Source: Lachnospiraceae bacterium UBA7110
GTDB lineage: Bacteria > Bacillota > Clostridia > Lachnospirales > Lachnospiraceae
DNA length: 15,556 nt
Assembly (NCBI GenBank): GCA_002492295.1
Contig: DKYC01000047.1
Span: 2,234 to 17,789, forward strand
Direction: 5' to 3'
Shown: in pieces, positions 6,345 through 13,603 of the stretch
Layout: every line of letters begins with the position of its first letter
Position numbering within the stretch: position 1 is the stretch's first letter
Made by a program: the position numbers and the translations under genes
Notes under the pieces: generated by a model
What the model was told of the DNA's origin: nothing
The model's database searches: none
Seen by the model: the letters and a program-made list of their open reading frames with translations, nothing else

Positions 6345-7694
6345 TCACATGTTTCGTGGATTATCCAATAAACTGTCATGACGAATAAAATAATATCCAA
6401 ACCCGACAATATCTGCCAAAGCCCATCCAATCGGTACCGCCCACCAAATTCCCACAACGCCGACTGCAGGAATGGCGGAAAGTGCGTAGGCGAGTACGAC
6501 GCGCGTGCCAAGTGAAAATACGGTGAGCACGACTGACATGCCGGGTCTGCCCAGTGCGCGGTACAGTCCGTAGAGCAGAAACAGGCAGCCAATGCCGCAA
6601 TAGAACGCGCCCTCAATCCGCAGGTACCGTACGCCTTCCGCGATAATGGCAGTTTCCTCTGCCTTGACAAACAAAAGCATAAGCGGACGGGCAAACACCC
6701 ATACTACAACGGAAATGACCACGCTAAATCCAACTGCCCAAGCGACGGCGCCGCGAAATCCCGTACGGATACGCCCGGTTTTCTTTGCGCCGTAGTTTTG
6801 CGCGATAAACGTGGAAAAAGCATTTCCGAAATCCTGTACAGGCATATAGGCAAATGCGTCAATCTTGACCGCCGCGGCAAACGCTGCCATAACCGCAGGA
6901 CCGAAACTGTTGACGACGCCTTGAACCATAAGGATTCCCAAATTCATAACGGACTGCTGTACGCAGGTGAGCAGGGAAAACCCGGAAATTTCTTTCAGAC
7001 AGCCTGGGCGTACCCGCAGCTCGTCTTTTTTTAATTTCAGGCAGGGGACACGGATCAGGGAATAGAGTGCGATGCCAATCCCTGAGACATACTGTGCGAG
7101 GACGGTGGCCTGTGCAGCGCCTGAAACACCCCGTTTCAAGCCAATCACAAACCACAAATCAAGTACGATGTTCAGTAGCGCGGAAACACCCAGGAACAAA
7201 AGCGGCACGACTGAGTTGCCGACGGCACGCAGCAGGGAGGCGAAATAATTATACAGAAACGTGGCAAAAATCCCGCAGAAAATTACGGCGAGATAACTGC
7301 GCATCGGTGCCCACACTTCCCCTGGCACCTGCAGAAAAATCCGGATTTGGTTCAGAAATAAAAAGACAAGCAGATTGATGGCAATCGTTAAGGAAAATAT
7401 CAGCGCGAAAGAGGCGCAAATCCCTTCCTTCAGCCCTTTTTCATCCCCTTCCCCGAAGCGTATGGAAAAAAAGGCACCGCTTCCAAGACATAATCCCAAA
7501 AGAATGGACGTTAAAAAGGTCATCAGTGTAAATGAGGAGCCGACTGCCGCCAGTGCGTTAGGTCCAAGGAACCTGCCGACAATTAAGGTGTCGGCGATAT
7601 TGTAGCACTGCTGTAAAAGGTTGCCCAGTATCATTGGGAGCGCGAAGCGCAGCATGGATTTCATTGCAGCCCCCTGTGTCATGTCAATATTCAT
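6345..7694 (-). CDS. MATE-family efflux transporter
   Basis: This 449-residue protein is highly hydrophobic, with about 12 predicted membrane helices in two similar halves, the usual size for MATE transporters. The N-terminal half shows the typical opening: a short cytoplasmic start, then L-P-M-I-L-G-N-L-L-Q-Q-C-Y-N and D-T-L-I-V-G-R-F-L-G, and A-L-A-A-V-G-S-S. Family members expel cationic drugs, metabolites or peptides using a sodium or proton gradient; the substrate cannot be predicted. On the minus strand a GAGG site sits about 6 bases before the ATG at 7694, ahead of alternative Met5 and Met11. It is monocistronic, divergent from dgt, with its own strong promoter. No regulator gene is adjacent. 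Confidence 0.92.
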   Translation of the reverse strand: MNIDMTQGAAMKSMLRFALPMILGNLLQQCYNIADTLIVGRFLGPNALAAVGSSFTLMTFLTSILLGLCLGSGAFFSIRFGEGDEKGLKEGICASFALIFSLTIAINLLVFLFLNQIRIFLQVPGEVWAPMRSYLAVIFCGIFATFLYNYFASLLRAVGNSVVPLLFLGVSALLNIVLDLWFVIGLKRGVSGAAQATVLAQYVSGIGIALYSLIRVPCLKLKKDELRVRPGCLKEISGFSLLTCVQQSVMNLGILMVQGVVNSFGPAVMAAFAAAVKIDAFAYMPVQDFGNAFSTFIAQNYGAKKTGRIRTGFRGAVAWAVGFSVVISVVVWVFARPLMLLFVKAEETAIIAEGVRYLRIEGAFYCGIGCLFLLYGLYRALGRPGMSVVLTVFSLGTRVVLAYALSAIPAVGVVGIWWAVPIGWALADIVGFGYYFIRHDSLLDNPRNM

Positions 7695-7741
7695 AAAAAC
7701 CTCATTCCTTCGTTAATAAATTCACAAAAAAGACTGCAATT

Positions 7742-7770
7742 ATCATAACAATTATCCCAAAAGATGTCAA
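7742..7770 (-). promoter_or_regulatory. Promoter of the MATE gene
   Basis: On the minus strand TTGACA (complement of 7765-7770) is followed after exactly 17 bases by TATGAT (complement of 7742-7747), a near-perfect vegetative promoter. The predicted transcript starts near 7735, giving a leader of about 40 bases. I see no clear inverted-repeat operator over it. Confidence 0.75.
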
Positions 7771-7955
7771 TGCTTCCTGCGTCAGGCATGACAGGCTGCT
7801 GCGGCAAAAATGGATTTCACGGGGAATTGTGGAATTTAGGGATTTTATGTATTTTTTTTGAATTTTCAGAAATTTTCGGATAAAAAAAGGAATTACGCAG
7901 TGGGTACGGAATATATTAAATAGAGATATGATTTGCAAAAAGGTATGGTGATGAT
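7771..7955 (+). other. Upstream region of the dgt-dnaG-rpoD operon
   Basis: This is the dgt side of the divergent gap. It is AT-rich with a T-run at about 7852-7859 and an A-run at 7882-7888. TATGAT at 7927-7932 is a reasonable -10 element for dgt, but no good -35 lies 16-18 bases upstream. A weaker pair is TTGAAT (7858-7863) with TAAAAA (7881-7886), 17 bases apart. No riboswitch, tRNA or convincing small gene is seen. The main promoter of the following operon must lie here but I cannot fix it. Confidence 0.35.
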
Positions 7956-8960
7956 ATGACAATCAGAGAAAACCTTGAACAGTGGGAGACGGAATATTTA
8001 AGTCCGTATGCCACACTCAGCAAAAATTCTAAGGGCAGGGACAGGGAGGAGGAGCAGTGCGATATCCGGCCTGTTTTCCAAAGGGACAGGGACCGGATCC
8101 TGCACTCCAAATCGTTTCGCCGTTTAAAGGATAAAACACAGGTGTTTTTATCTCCAGAGGGAGACCATTACCGGACAAGGCTTACGCATACGCTGGAGGT
8201 GTCGCAGAACGCAAGGACCATTGCGCGGGCGCTGCAGCTTAACGAGGAACTTGTGGAGGCAATCGCGTTAGGGCACGACTTGGGACATACCCCGTTTGGA
8301 CATGCCGGTGAGCGTGCATTGGATGACATCTGCCCGTACGGCTTTAAGCACAATGAACAGAGTGTGCGTACAGTTGAGCTTCTTGAAAAGGATGGAGAAG
8401 GGCTGAACCTTACCTGGGAAGTCAGGGACGGTATGCGAAACCATCAGACCTCCAATATGCCGGCGACGCTTGAGGGAAAAATTGTCCGTTTTTCCGATAA
8501 AATCGCATATACCTACCATGATATGGACGATGCGGTGCGGGCGGGAATTTTGCGGGAACGTGACATTCCGAGGGAGATCGGAGAGGTTATCGGATATACG
8601 CCAAGGGAACGGCTGAACAATTTTATTCATGATATTGTAACGCAGAGCAAGGGCACGGACGATGTGCGCATGTCCGACGCGGTGGAGCTTGCGATGCGCG
8701 ATTTGAGAAAGTTTATGTATGACAAGGTGTATAGCAATTCCATTGCGAAATGTGAGGAGAACAAGGCGGTTTCGCTCGTGAAGACCTTGTATGAATATTA
8801 TATGAAACATACGAACGAACTTCCGAAATTTTTTGTCGAGCTTGGCCTTCGGGGGGAGCCAAGGGAAAAAGTTGTGTGCGATTACATAAGCTCCATGACG
8901 GACCGTTTTGCAATCGCTTTGTATGATGAGCTTTATGTGCCGAAGTTTTGGATGGGATAA
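7956..8960 (+). CDS. dgt: dGTPase-like HD-domain dNTP triphosphohydrolase
   Basis: This 334-residue HD-superfamily phosphohydrolase has the metal-binding quartet H78 (R-L-T-H-T-L-E-V), H107-D108 (G-H-D-L-G-H-T-P-F-G-H) and D181 (F-S-D-K-I-A-Y). The N-terminal F-R-R-L-K-D-K-T-Q-V-F block is typical of dGTPase-like proteins. The family releases triphosphate from deoxynucleoside triphosphates. The length of about 330 is that of the shorter Firmicute type rather than the 500-residue E. coli Dgt, so substrate range may be wider than dGTP. The ribosome binding site is weak (AAAAAGG about 12 bases, or GGTG 5 bases, before ATG 7956). As first gene of the dnaG-rpoD operon it links dNTP control to replication priming. 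It ends 14 bases before the dnaG start. Confidence 0.92.
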   Translation: MTIRENLEQWETEYLSPYATLSKNSKGRDREEEQCDIRPVFQRDRDRILHSKSFRRLKDKTQVFLSPEGDHYRTRLTHTLEVSQNARTIARALQLNEELVEAIALGHDLGHTPFGHAGERALDDICPYGFKHNEQSVRTVELLEKDGEGLNLTWEVRDGMRNHQTSNMPATLEGKIVRFSDKIAYTYHDMDDAVRAGILRERDIPREIGEVIGYTPRERLNNFIHDIVTQSKGTDDVRMSDAVELAMRDLRKFMYDKVYSNSIAKCEENKAVSLVKTLYEYYMKHTNELPKFFVELGLRGEPREKVVCDYISSMTDRFAIALYDELYVPKFWMG

Positions 8961-8974
8961 GGAGTTGGATGAAA

Positions 8975-10771
8975 ATGTACTATCCCGAGGAAATTATAGA
9001 GGAAGTAAGACAGCAAAATGATATTGTGGATGTGATATCAGGTTACGTCGGTCTTCAGAAGAGGGGAAGTAATTATGTGTGCTGCTGTCCGTTCCACGGG
9101 GAAAAAACGCCTTCCTTTTATGTAAGCCGCTCAAAGCAGATTTATAAGTGTTTTGGATGCGGCGAGGGCGGAAACGTGACGACGTTTGTGATGAAATATG
9201 AAAACTGCACGTTTCCGGAAGCCATCAGGATGCTCGCGGACCGGGCGGGGATAAAGCTTCCCGAAGAGGCATATTCGGAGGAGGCAAAGCGCAGGGAGAG
9301 CAGGCGCCAGCAGCTTCTGGCGGTCAATAAGGAGGCGGCGAAGTTTTATTATTACCAGCTTCGCGGTGAGCATGGCGCGAAGGCGCGGGAATATTTGGAT
9401 AACAGGAAGCTTTCGGACGAAACCCGTAAACGCTTCGGGCTTGGCTATGCGCCCGTAAGGGGCGGGGAGCTTTTGGAATATCTGCACCAAAAGGGTTTTA
9501 AGGATGATTTAATCCGGGACGTGGGGCTTGCCAAGGCGGACGAGCGGCGCGGAACGGTAACGCAGTTTTGGAACCGTGTTATTTTTCCGATACAGGACAT
9601 TAACCACCGTGTGATTGGATTTGGCGGGCGGATTATGGGAGCGGACGACAAGGGACCGAAATACCTGAACTCTCCCGAGACGGAGATTTTTGACAAGAGC
9701 AGAAACCTGTACGGCATGAACCTTGCGCGCTCGTCAAGGACGGGGAACATTATTTTGTGCGAAGGGTATATGGATGTTATCAGTATGCATCAGGCGGGCT
9801 TTACACAGGCGGTTGCTTCGCTTGGAACGGCATTCACGCCGGGACAGGCAGGGTTGATTAAAAAGTATACAAAGGATGTGCTTCTTGCCTATGACAGTGA
9901 CGGGGCAGGCGTAAAAGCGGCGCTGCGTGCTATCGGGATTTTGCGTGATGCGGGGATGTCGGGAAAGATTATTAATATGTCGCCTTATAAGGATCCCGAT
10001 GAATTTATGAAAAATCTCGGAAAAGAGGCGTTTCAGGAACGTATTGACCATGCGGAAAATTCGTTTTTGTTTGAAATCCGTATGCTGGAGCGCGATTTTG
10101 ACATGAATGACCCGGAGGAGAAAACAAACTTTCACAATCAGATTGCAAGAAGGCTTTGTGATTTTGGGGAGGATGTGGAGCGGGAAAATTATATAGAGGC
10201 AATTGCGGATAAGTACCACATCGGCTTTGAAAATTTAAGGAAACTTGTCGTCAACATGGCGGCAAAGACGGGAGGATATGCGGTTTCATCCGCTTTGCGG
10301 GAACGCCCGAAATCAGGGATAAACAGCAGGGGAAAAAATCCGGTGCAGGAAAACGCCAGGAAAGCGCAGCGGCTTTTGCTGACGTGGCTTACGGATTATC
10401 CGCAGCTTTATGGGAAAATAAAGGCTTATCTTACGCCGGGGGATTTTACGGACGAGCTGTATAAAAAGGTGGCGCAGCGCATGTTTGCGGATTTGGAAGA
10501 CGGACAGGTAAATCCCGCGGGCATTATTGATATGTTTGACGATGAAAAAGAGCAAAGCGAGGCGGCATCCCTGTTTACGACACAGCTTCCCGAGCTTTTG
10601 ACGGTGCAGGAGAAGGAAAAGGCGTTTCACGATATTCTGGTGCGCGTCAAAAAAAACAGTTATGAGTATTATCTGGAGCGTTCCGGTGTGGAGATTGCCG
10701 CGTTAAGCCTTGCGGTTGAGGGCAAAAAAGCACTGGAAGAACTTAACAGAACGCATATTTCTTTCAATTAA
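8975..10771 (+). CDS. dnaG: DNA primase
   Basis: This is a DnaG primase of about 598 residues. The N-terminal CHC2 zinc-binding domain has C38, H41, C59 and C62 (C-P-F-H and C-F-G-C). The catalytic core follows, with the TOPRIM domain showing E263 in C-E-G-Y-M-D and the D-S-D metal motif at 307-309. The C-terminal part is the helical helicase-interaction region. It makes RNA primers at the replication fork. Start choice: AAGGAG (8959-8964) overlaps the dgt stop codon, lying 4 bases before ATG 8969 and 10 bases before ATG 8975. Homologues I recall begin M-Y-Y-P-E-E, so 8975 is preferred; the two differ by two residues. A TTG further upstream at 8948 lies inside dgt and is unlikely. Confidence 0.95.
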   Translation: MYYPEEIIEEVRQQNDIVDVISGYVGLQKRGSNYVCCCPFHGEKTPSFYVSRSKQIYKCFGCGEGGNVTTFVMKYENCTFPEAIRMLADRAGIKLPEEAYSEEAKRRESRRQQLLAVNKEAAKFYYYQLRGEHGAKAREYLDNRKLSDETRKRFGLGYAPVRGGELLEYLHQKGFKDDLIRDVGLAKADERRGTVTQFWNRVIFPIQDINHRVIGFGGRIMGADDKGPKYLNSPETEIFDKSRNLYGMNLARSSRTGNIILCEGYMDVISMHQAGFTQAVASLGTAFTPGQAGLIKKYTKDVLLAYDSDGAGVKAALRAIGILRDAGMSGKIINMSPYKDPDEFMKNLGKEAFQERIDHAENSFLFEIRMLERDFDMNDPEEKTNFHNQIARRLCDFGEDVERENYIEAIADKYHIGFENLRKLVVNMAAKTGGYAVSSALRERPKSGINSRGKNPVQENARKAQRLLLTWLTDYPQLYGKIKAYLTPGDFTDELYKKVAQRMFADLEDGQVNPAGIIDMFDDEKEQSEAASLFTTQLPELLTVQEKEKAFHDILVRVKKNSYEYYLERSGVEIAALSLAVEGKKALEELNRTHISFN

Positions 10772-10805
10772 GGATAAAAATATATGGTATGGAGGATTGA
10801 CCAGA

Positions 10806-11927
10806 ATGGATGAAAACACACAAGCAAAATTTGAGGCAAAGCTAAAAGAGCTTCTTGCGATGGCCAAGAAGAAGAAAAACGTGCTGGAGTATCAGGAAAT
10901 CAGCGACTTTTTCAAGGACATGCCTCTTGAGACGGAGCAGTTTGAGAAAATCCTGGATTTTCTGGAACAAAGTAACGTGGATGTGCTGCGCATCACGGAT
11001 GATGACGATGACTTGCCGGATGATGACCTTCTTCTGAGTGACGAGGAAGAAGTGGATATGGACGTGGAGAACATTGATTTGTCTGTTCCCGACGGCGTCG
11101 GCATTGAGGATCCCGTAAGGATGTATTTAAAGGAAATCGGGAAGGTGCCGCTTTTAAGTGCCGACGAGGAAATCGAACTTGCAAAGAAGATGGAACTTGG
11201 CGACGAGGAGGCGAAAAAGAGGTTAGCGGAGGCGAACCTCAGGCTTGTTGTGAGCATTGCGAAGCGTTATGTGGGCAGAGGGATGCTGTTTTTGGATCTC
11301 ATTCAGGAGGGCAATCTTGGTCTGATAAAAGCGGTTGAAAAATTTGATTATCGAAAAGGCTATAAATTTTCCACATATGCGACTTGGTGGATACGGCAGG
11401 CAATCACAAGGGCGATTGCGGATCAGGCAAGGACAATCCGTATTCCTGTGCATATGGTTGAGACTATCAACAAGCTAATCCGTGTGAGCAGGCAGCTTTT
11501 GCAGGAGCTTGGGCGGGAACCGACTCCGGAGGAAATCGCAAAGGAGATGAATATGCCCGAGGAGCGTGTACGCGAGATTTTGAAGATTTCGCAGGAGCCG
11601 GTATCGCTTGAAACACCAATCGGCGAGGAGGAGGACAGCCACCTTGGAGACTTTATCCAGGATGACAATGTGCCGGTGCCTGCGGATGCGGCGGCGTTTA
11701 CGCTGTTAAAGGAGCAGCTTGTCGAGGTGCTTGACACGCTGACCGACAGGGAGCAGAAGGTATTGCGGCTGCGGTTTGGGCTTGATGACGGACGTGCACG
11801 CACGCTTGAGGAAGTTGGCAAGGAGTTTAATGTCACAAGGGAACGCATCCGTCAGATTGAGGCTAAGGCACTTCGGAAACTGCGTCATCCCTCTAGAAGC
11901 CGTAAGTTAAAGGATTATTTGGATTAG
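10806..11927 (+). CDS. rpoD: RNA polymerase primary sigma factor (RpoD/SigA)
   Basis: This is a 373-residue group 1 sigma factor of the compact Firmicute type. Region 1.1 covers about the first 75 residues, then comes an acidic linker (a D-D-D-D-D run and an E-E-E segment, about 77-97). Region 1.2 is D-P-V-R-M-Y-L-K-E-I-G. Region 2 includes L-D-L-I-Q-E-G-N-L-G-L and F-S-T-Y-A-T-W-W-I-R-Q-A for -10 recognition and melting. Region 3 follows, then region 4 with L-E-E-V-G-K-E-F-N-V-T-R-E-R-I-R-Q-I-E, the -35-reading helix-turn-helix. GGAGG (10791-10795) is 10 bases before ATG 10806; the frame is open further upstream into dnaG, but that part overlaps dnaG and lacks sigma homology. It directs housekeeping transcription. 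Confidence 0.97.
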   Translation: MDENTQAKFEAKLKELLAMAKKKKNVLEYQEISDFFKDMPLETEQFEKILDFLEQSNVDVLRITDDDDDLPDDDLLLSDEEEVDMDVENIDLSVPDGVGIEDPVRMYLKEIGKVPLLSADEEIELAKKMELGDEEAKKRLAEANLRLVVSIAKRYVGRGMLFLDLIQEGNLGLIKAVEKFDYRKGYKFSTYATWWIRQAITRAIADQARTIRIPVHMVETINKLIRVSRQLLQELGREPTPEEIAKEMNMPEERVREILKISQEPVSLETPIGEEEDSHLGDFIQDDNVPVPADAAAFTLLKEQLVEVLDTLTDREQKVLRLRFGLDDGRARTLEEVGKEFNVTRERIRQIEAKALRKLRHPSRSRKLKDYLD

Positions 11928-11937
11928 GAGAATGCGG

Positions 11938-12750
11938 ATGCAGTTGTCGGATAGAATGCGGGCTGTGGCTGCGCTTGTCCTGCCCTGTGACAGCGTGGCG
12001 GATATCGGATGCGACCACGGTTATGTGGCGATGGAGCTCATCCGCAGCCGTACCTGCGCGCATGTGATTGCGATGGACATTAACAGCGGACCGCTTGAGC
12101 GTGCGAAGGAACATATTTGCGATTACGGCATGCAGGACTATATTGAGACGCGGCTTTCAAACGGAACGGCGGCGCTTCTGCCAAATGAGGCAGAGGGTAT
12201 TGTCTGTGCCGGCATGGGCGGGCGGCTTGTGGTGTCGATATTGGAGCAGGGACGTACGCTGATTGGCGGTATGAAACAGGTGGTGCTGCAGCCGCAGTCA
12301 GAGCTTGATGAGGTGCGCAAATACCTGCGCACTAACGGGTATCTGATTGAGAAGGAGGATATGGTTTTTGAGGACGGGAAATATTATCCGATGATGCGCG
12401 TGCTGCCCGCGGCATTTGGAAAGCAGGAACGCACGCTTGCAGGAAATTTGGAGCAGATGGGAAGACGCACGATGGTGCGCGGAAATCCCCCCGATATATC
12501 GGAAATCTGTACAGAGGAGGCGATAAGGCTTACAAGGGTACAGGATACATATGGACCATATCTTCTGGAAAAGGCGCACCCCGTTTTAAAGCGGTATCTG
12601 TTGTGGCGGAAGGAAGGGCTTGAGCATATCAGGGAGCAGCTTAGGGCTTCAGGGCAGATGACTGCAAGGGGACAGGAGCGGATTGCAGAGCTTGATGCGG
12701 ATTTAAGCGATATTGTGTTCTGCCTTTACAGTTATTATAAGCAGATTTGA
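11938..12750 (+). CDS. trmK: tRNA (adenine-22-N1)-methyltransferase
   Basis: This is a 270-residue Rossmann-fold SAM-dependent methyltransferase of the TrmK (YqfN) family. The SAM-binding motif V-A-D-I-G-C-D-H-G-Y is at 20-29, an acidic ribose-contact residue follows in A-M-D-I-N-S (45-50), and the family-characteristic A-G-M-G-G is at 91-95. A helical, probably coiled C-terminal domain (about 180-270) fits the tRNA-binding extension of the family. It methylates N1 of adenine 22 in the tRNA D-loop region. AGGAG (11926-11930) overlaps the rpoD stop codon and is 7 bases before ATG 11938 but only 1 base before ATG 11932, so 11938 is the likely start. The position after rpoD is the conserved one in Firmicutes. 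Confidence 0.92.
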   Translation: MQLSDRMRAVAALVLPCDSVADIGCDHGYVAMELIRSRTCAHVIAMDINSGPLERAKEHICDYGMQDYIETRLSNGTAALLPNEAEGIVCAGMGGRLVVSILEQGRTLIGGMKQVVLQPQSELDEVRKYLRTNGYLIEKEDMVFEDGKYYPMMRVLPAAFGKQERTLAGNLEQMGRRTMVRGNPPDISEICTEEAIRLTRVQDTYGPYLLEKAHPVLKRYLLWRKEGLEHIREQLRASGQMTARGQERIAELDADLSDIVFCLYSYYKQI

Positions 12751-12767
12751 AAAGGGGGTACGGTATC

Positions 12768-13550
12768 TTGAAGTGCGGGGAAATCATGGAAAAGCTTGAG
12801 ACGCTTTCACCGAAAAATTATGCGGAGGAATGGGACAATATCGGGCTTCTTGCGGGCAGGCGCGACAAAGATGTGGAGACGGTTTATATTGCGCTTGATG
12901 CGACGGATGAGGTGATTGCGGACGCAATCCGTGCGGGGGCAGATTTGCTGCTGACGCATCATCCGCTGATTTTCAGGAAGCTTTCGCGTGTGAATACGGA
13001 TGATTTTATCGGAAGGCGTATTGTCACGCTGATACAAAACGATATCAGTTATTATGCAATGCATACGAATTTTGACGTGATGGGAATGGCGGACGCGGCG
13101 GCGGATGAGCTTGGACTGCAGAACAGGGAAGTATTAAACGTGACTTTTGAGGATGAAATCTCGAAGGAAGGCTGCGGGCGCGTAGGATATCTTCCAAAGC
13201 GCATGAGTGTGGAAACGCTTGCGGAGCTTGTCAAGAGAAAATTTCGCGTGCCGAATGTGAGAGTATTTGGGGACCTGGGCGATATTGTGGAGATGGCGGC
13301 AGTGATGCCGGGCTCCGGGGGAAGTTTCATCGGGGATGCCGTGCGTGCGGGCGCGGAGGTGATGATTACGGGAGATATTGACCACCATGAAGGCATTGAC
13401 GCGGTGGCGCAGGGACTTACAGTGATTGACGCGGGGCATTACGGGATTGAGAAACTGTTTATACCTTATATGGAGGAATTTATCAATCGGGAATTTCCGA
13501 AGCTTAAGGTGTGCAGTGCCCAATTTTGTGAGCCGTTTGTAGTCCGGTAG
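12768..13550 (+). CDS. Nif3-like dinuclear metal centre protein (YqfO family, short form)
   Basis: This 260-residue protein has the Nif3/YqfO hallmarks: D-N-I-G-L-L near residue 23, L-L-L-T-H-H-P-L-I-F with H64/H65, H-T-N-F-D at 99-103 (D103), and D-A-G-H-Y-G-I-E with H224 and E228. These residues bind two metal ions at the inner surface of a hexameric toroid in solved family members. Biochemical function is uncertain; GTP cyclohydrolase-like and tRNA-related roles have been proposed. B. subtilis YqfO is about 370 residues because of a PII-like insertion; that insertion is missing here. GGGGG (12754-12758) lies 9 bases before TTG 12768, where homologous sequence begins (M-K-C-G-E-I). It starts 17 bases after the trmK stop and is translated from a TTG codon. 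Confidence 0.9.
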   Translation: MKCGEIMEKLETLSPKNYAEEWDNIGLLAGRRDKDVETVYIALDATDEVIADAIRAGADLLLTHHPLIFRKLSRVNTDDFIGRRIVTLIQNDISYYAMHTNFDVMGMADAAADELGLQNREVLNVTFEDEISKEGCGRVGYLPKRMSVETLAELVKRKFRVPNVRVFGDLGDIVEMAAVMPGSGGSFIGDAVRAGAEVMITGDIDHHEGIDAVAQGLTVIDAGHYGIEKLFIPYMEEFINREFPKLKVCSAQFCEPFVVR

Positions 13551-13603
13551 GCAGAGATACAGGATGTGGCAGTGTCTGCCAATGAAATAAGAGGGGTAAG
13601 GCG

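Noticed and set aside
6251..6694. Minus-strand frame overlapping the MATE 3' end, with a hydrophobic C-terminal stretch, as a possible frameshifted MATE tail
   Set aside because: The MATE protein already has the normal length of about 450 residues and a normal polar ending; the alternative frame shows no MATE-like sequence upstream and runs into the terminator hairpin.
7788..7883. 31-codon frame in the gap before dgt with a Cys-Cys pair
   Set aside because: No ribosome binding site lies upstream, the composition follows the AT-rich spacer, and no hydrophobic or leader-peptide pattern is convincing.
10710..10805. Upstream extension of rpoD into the end of dnaG
   Set aside because: This part overlaps dnaG, has no sigma-factor similarity and lies before the GGAGG at 10791; the start at 10806 is far better.
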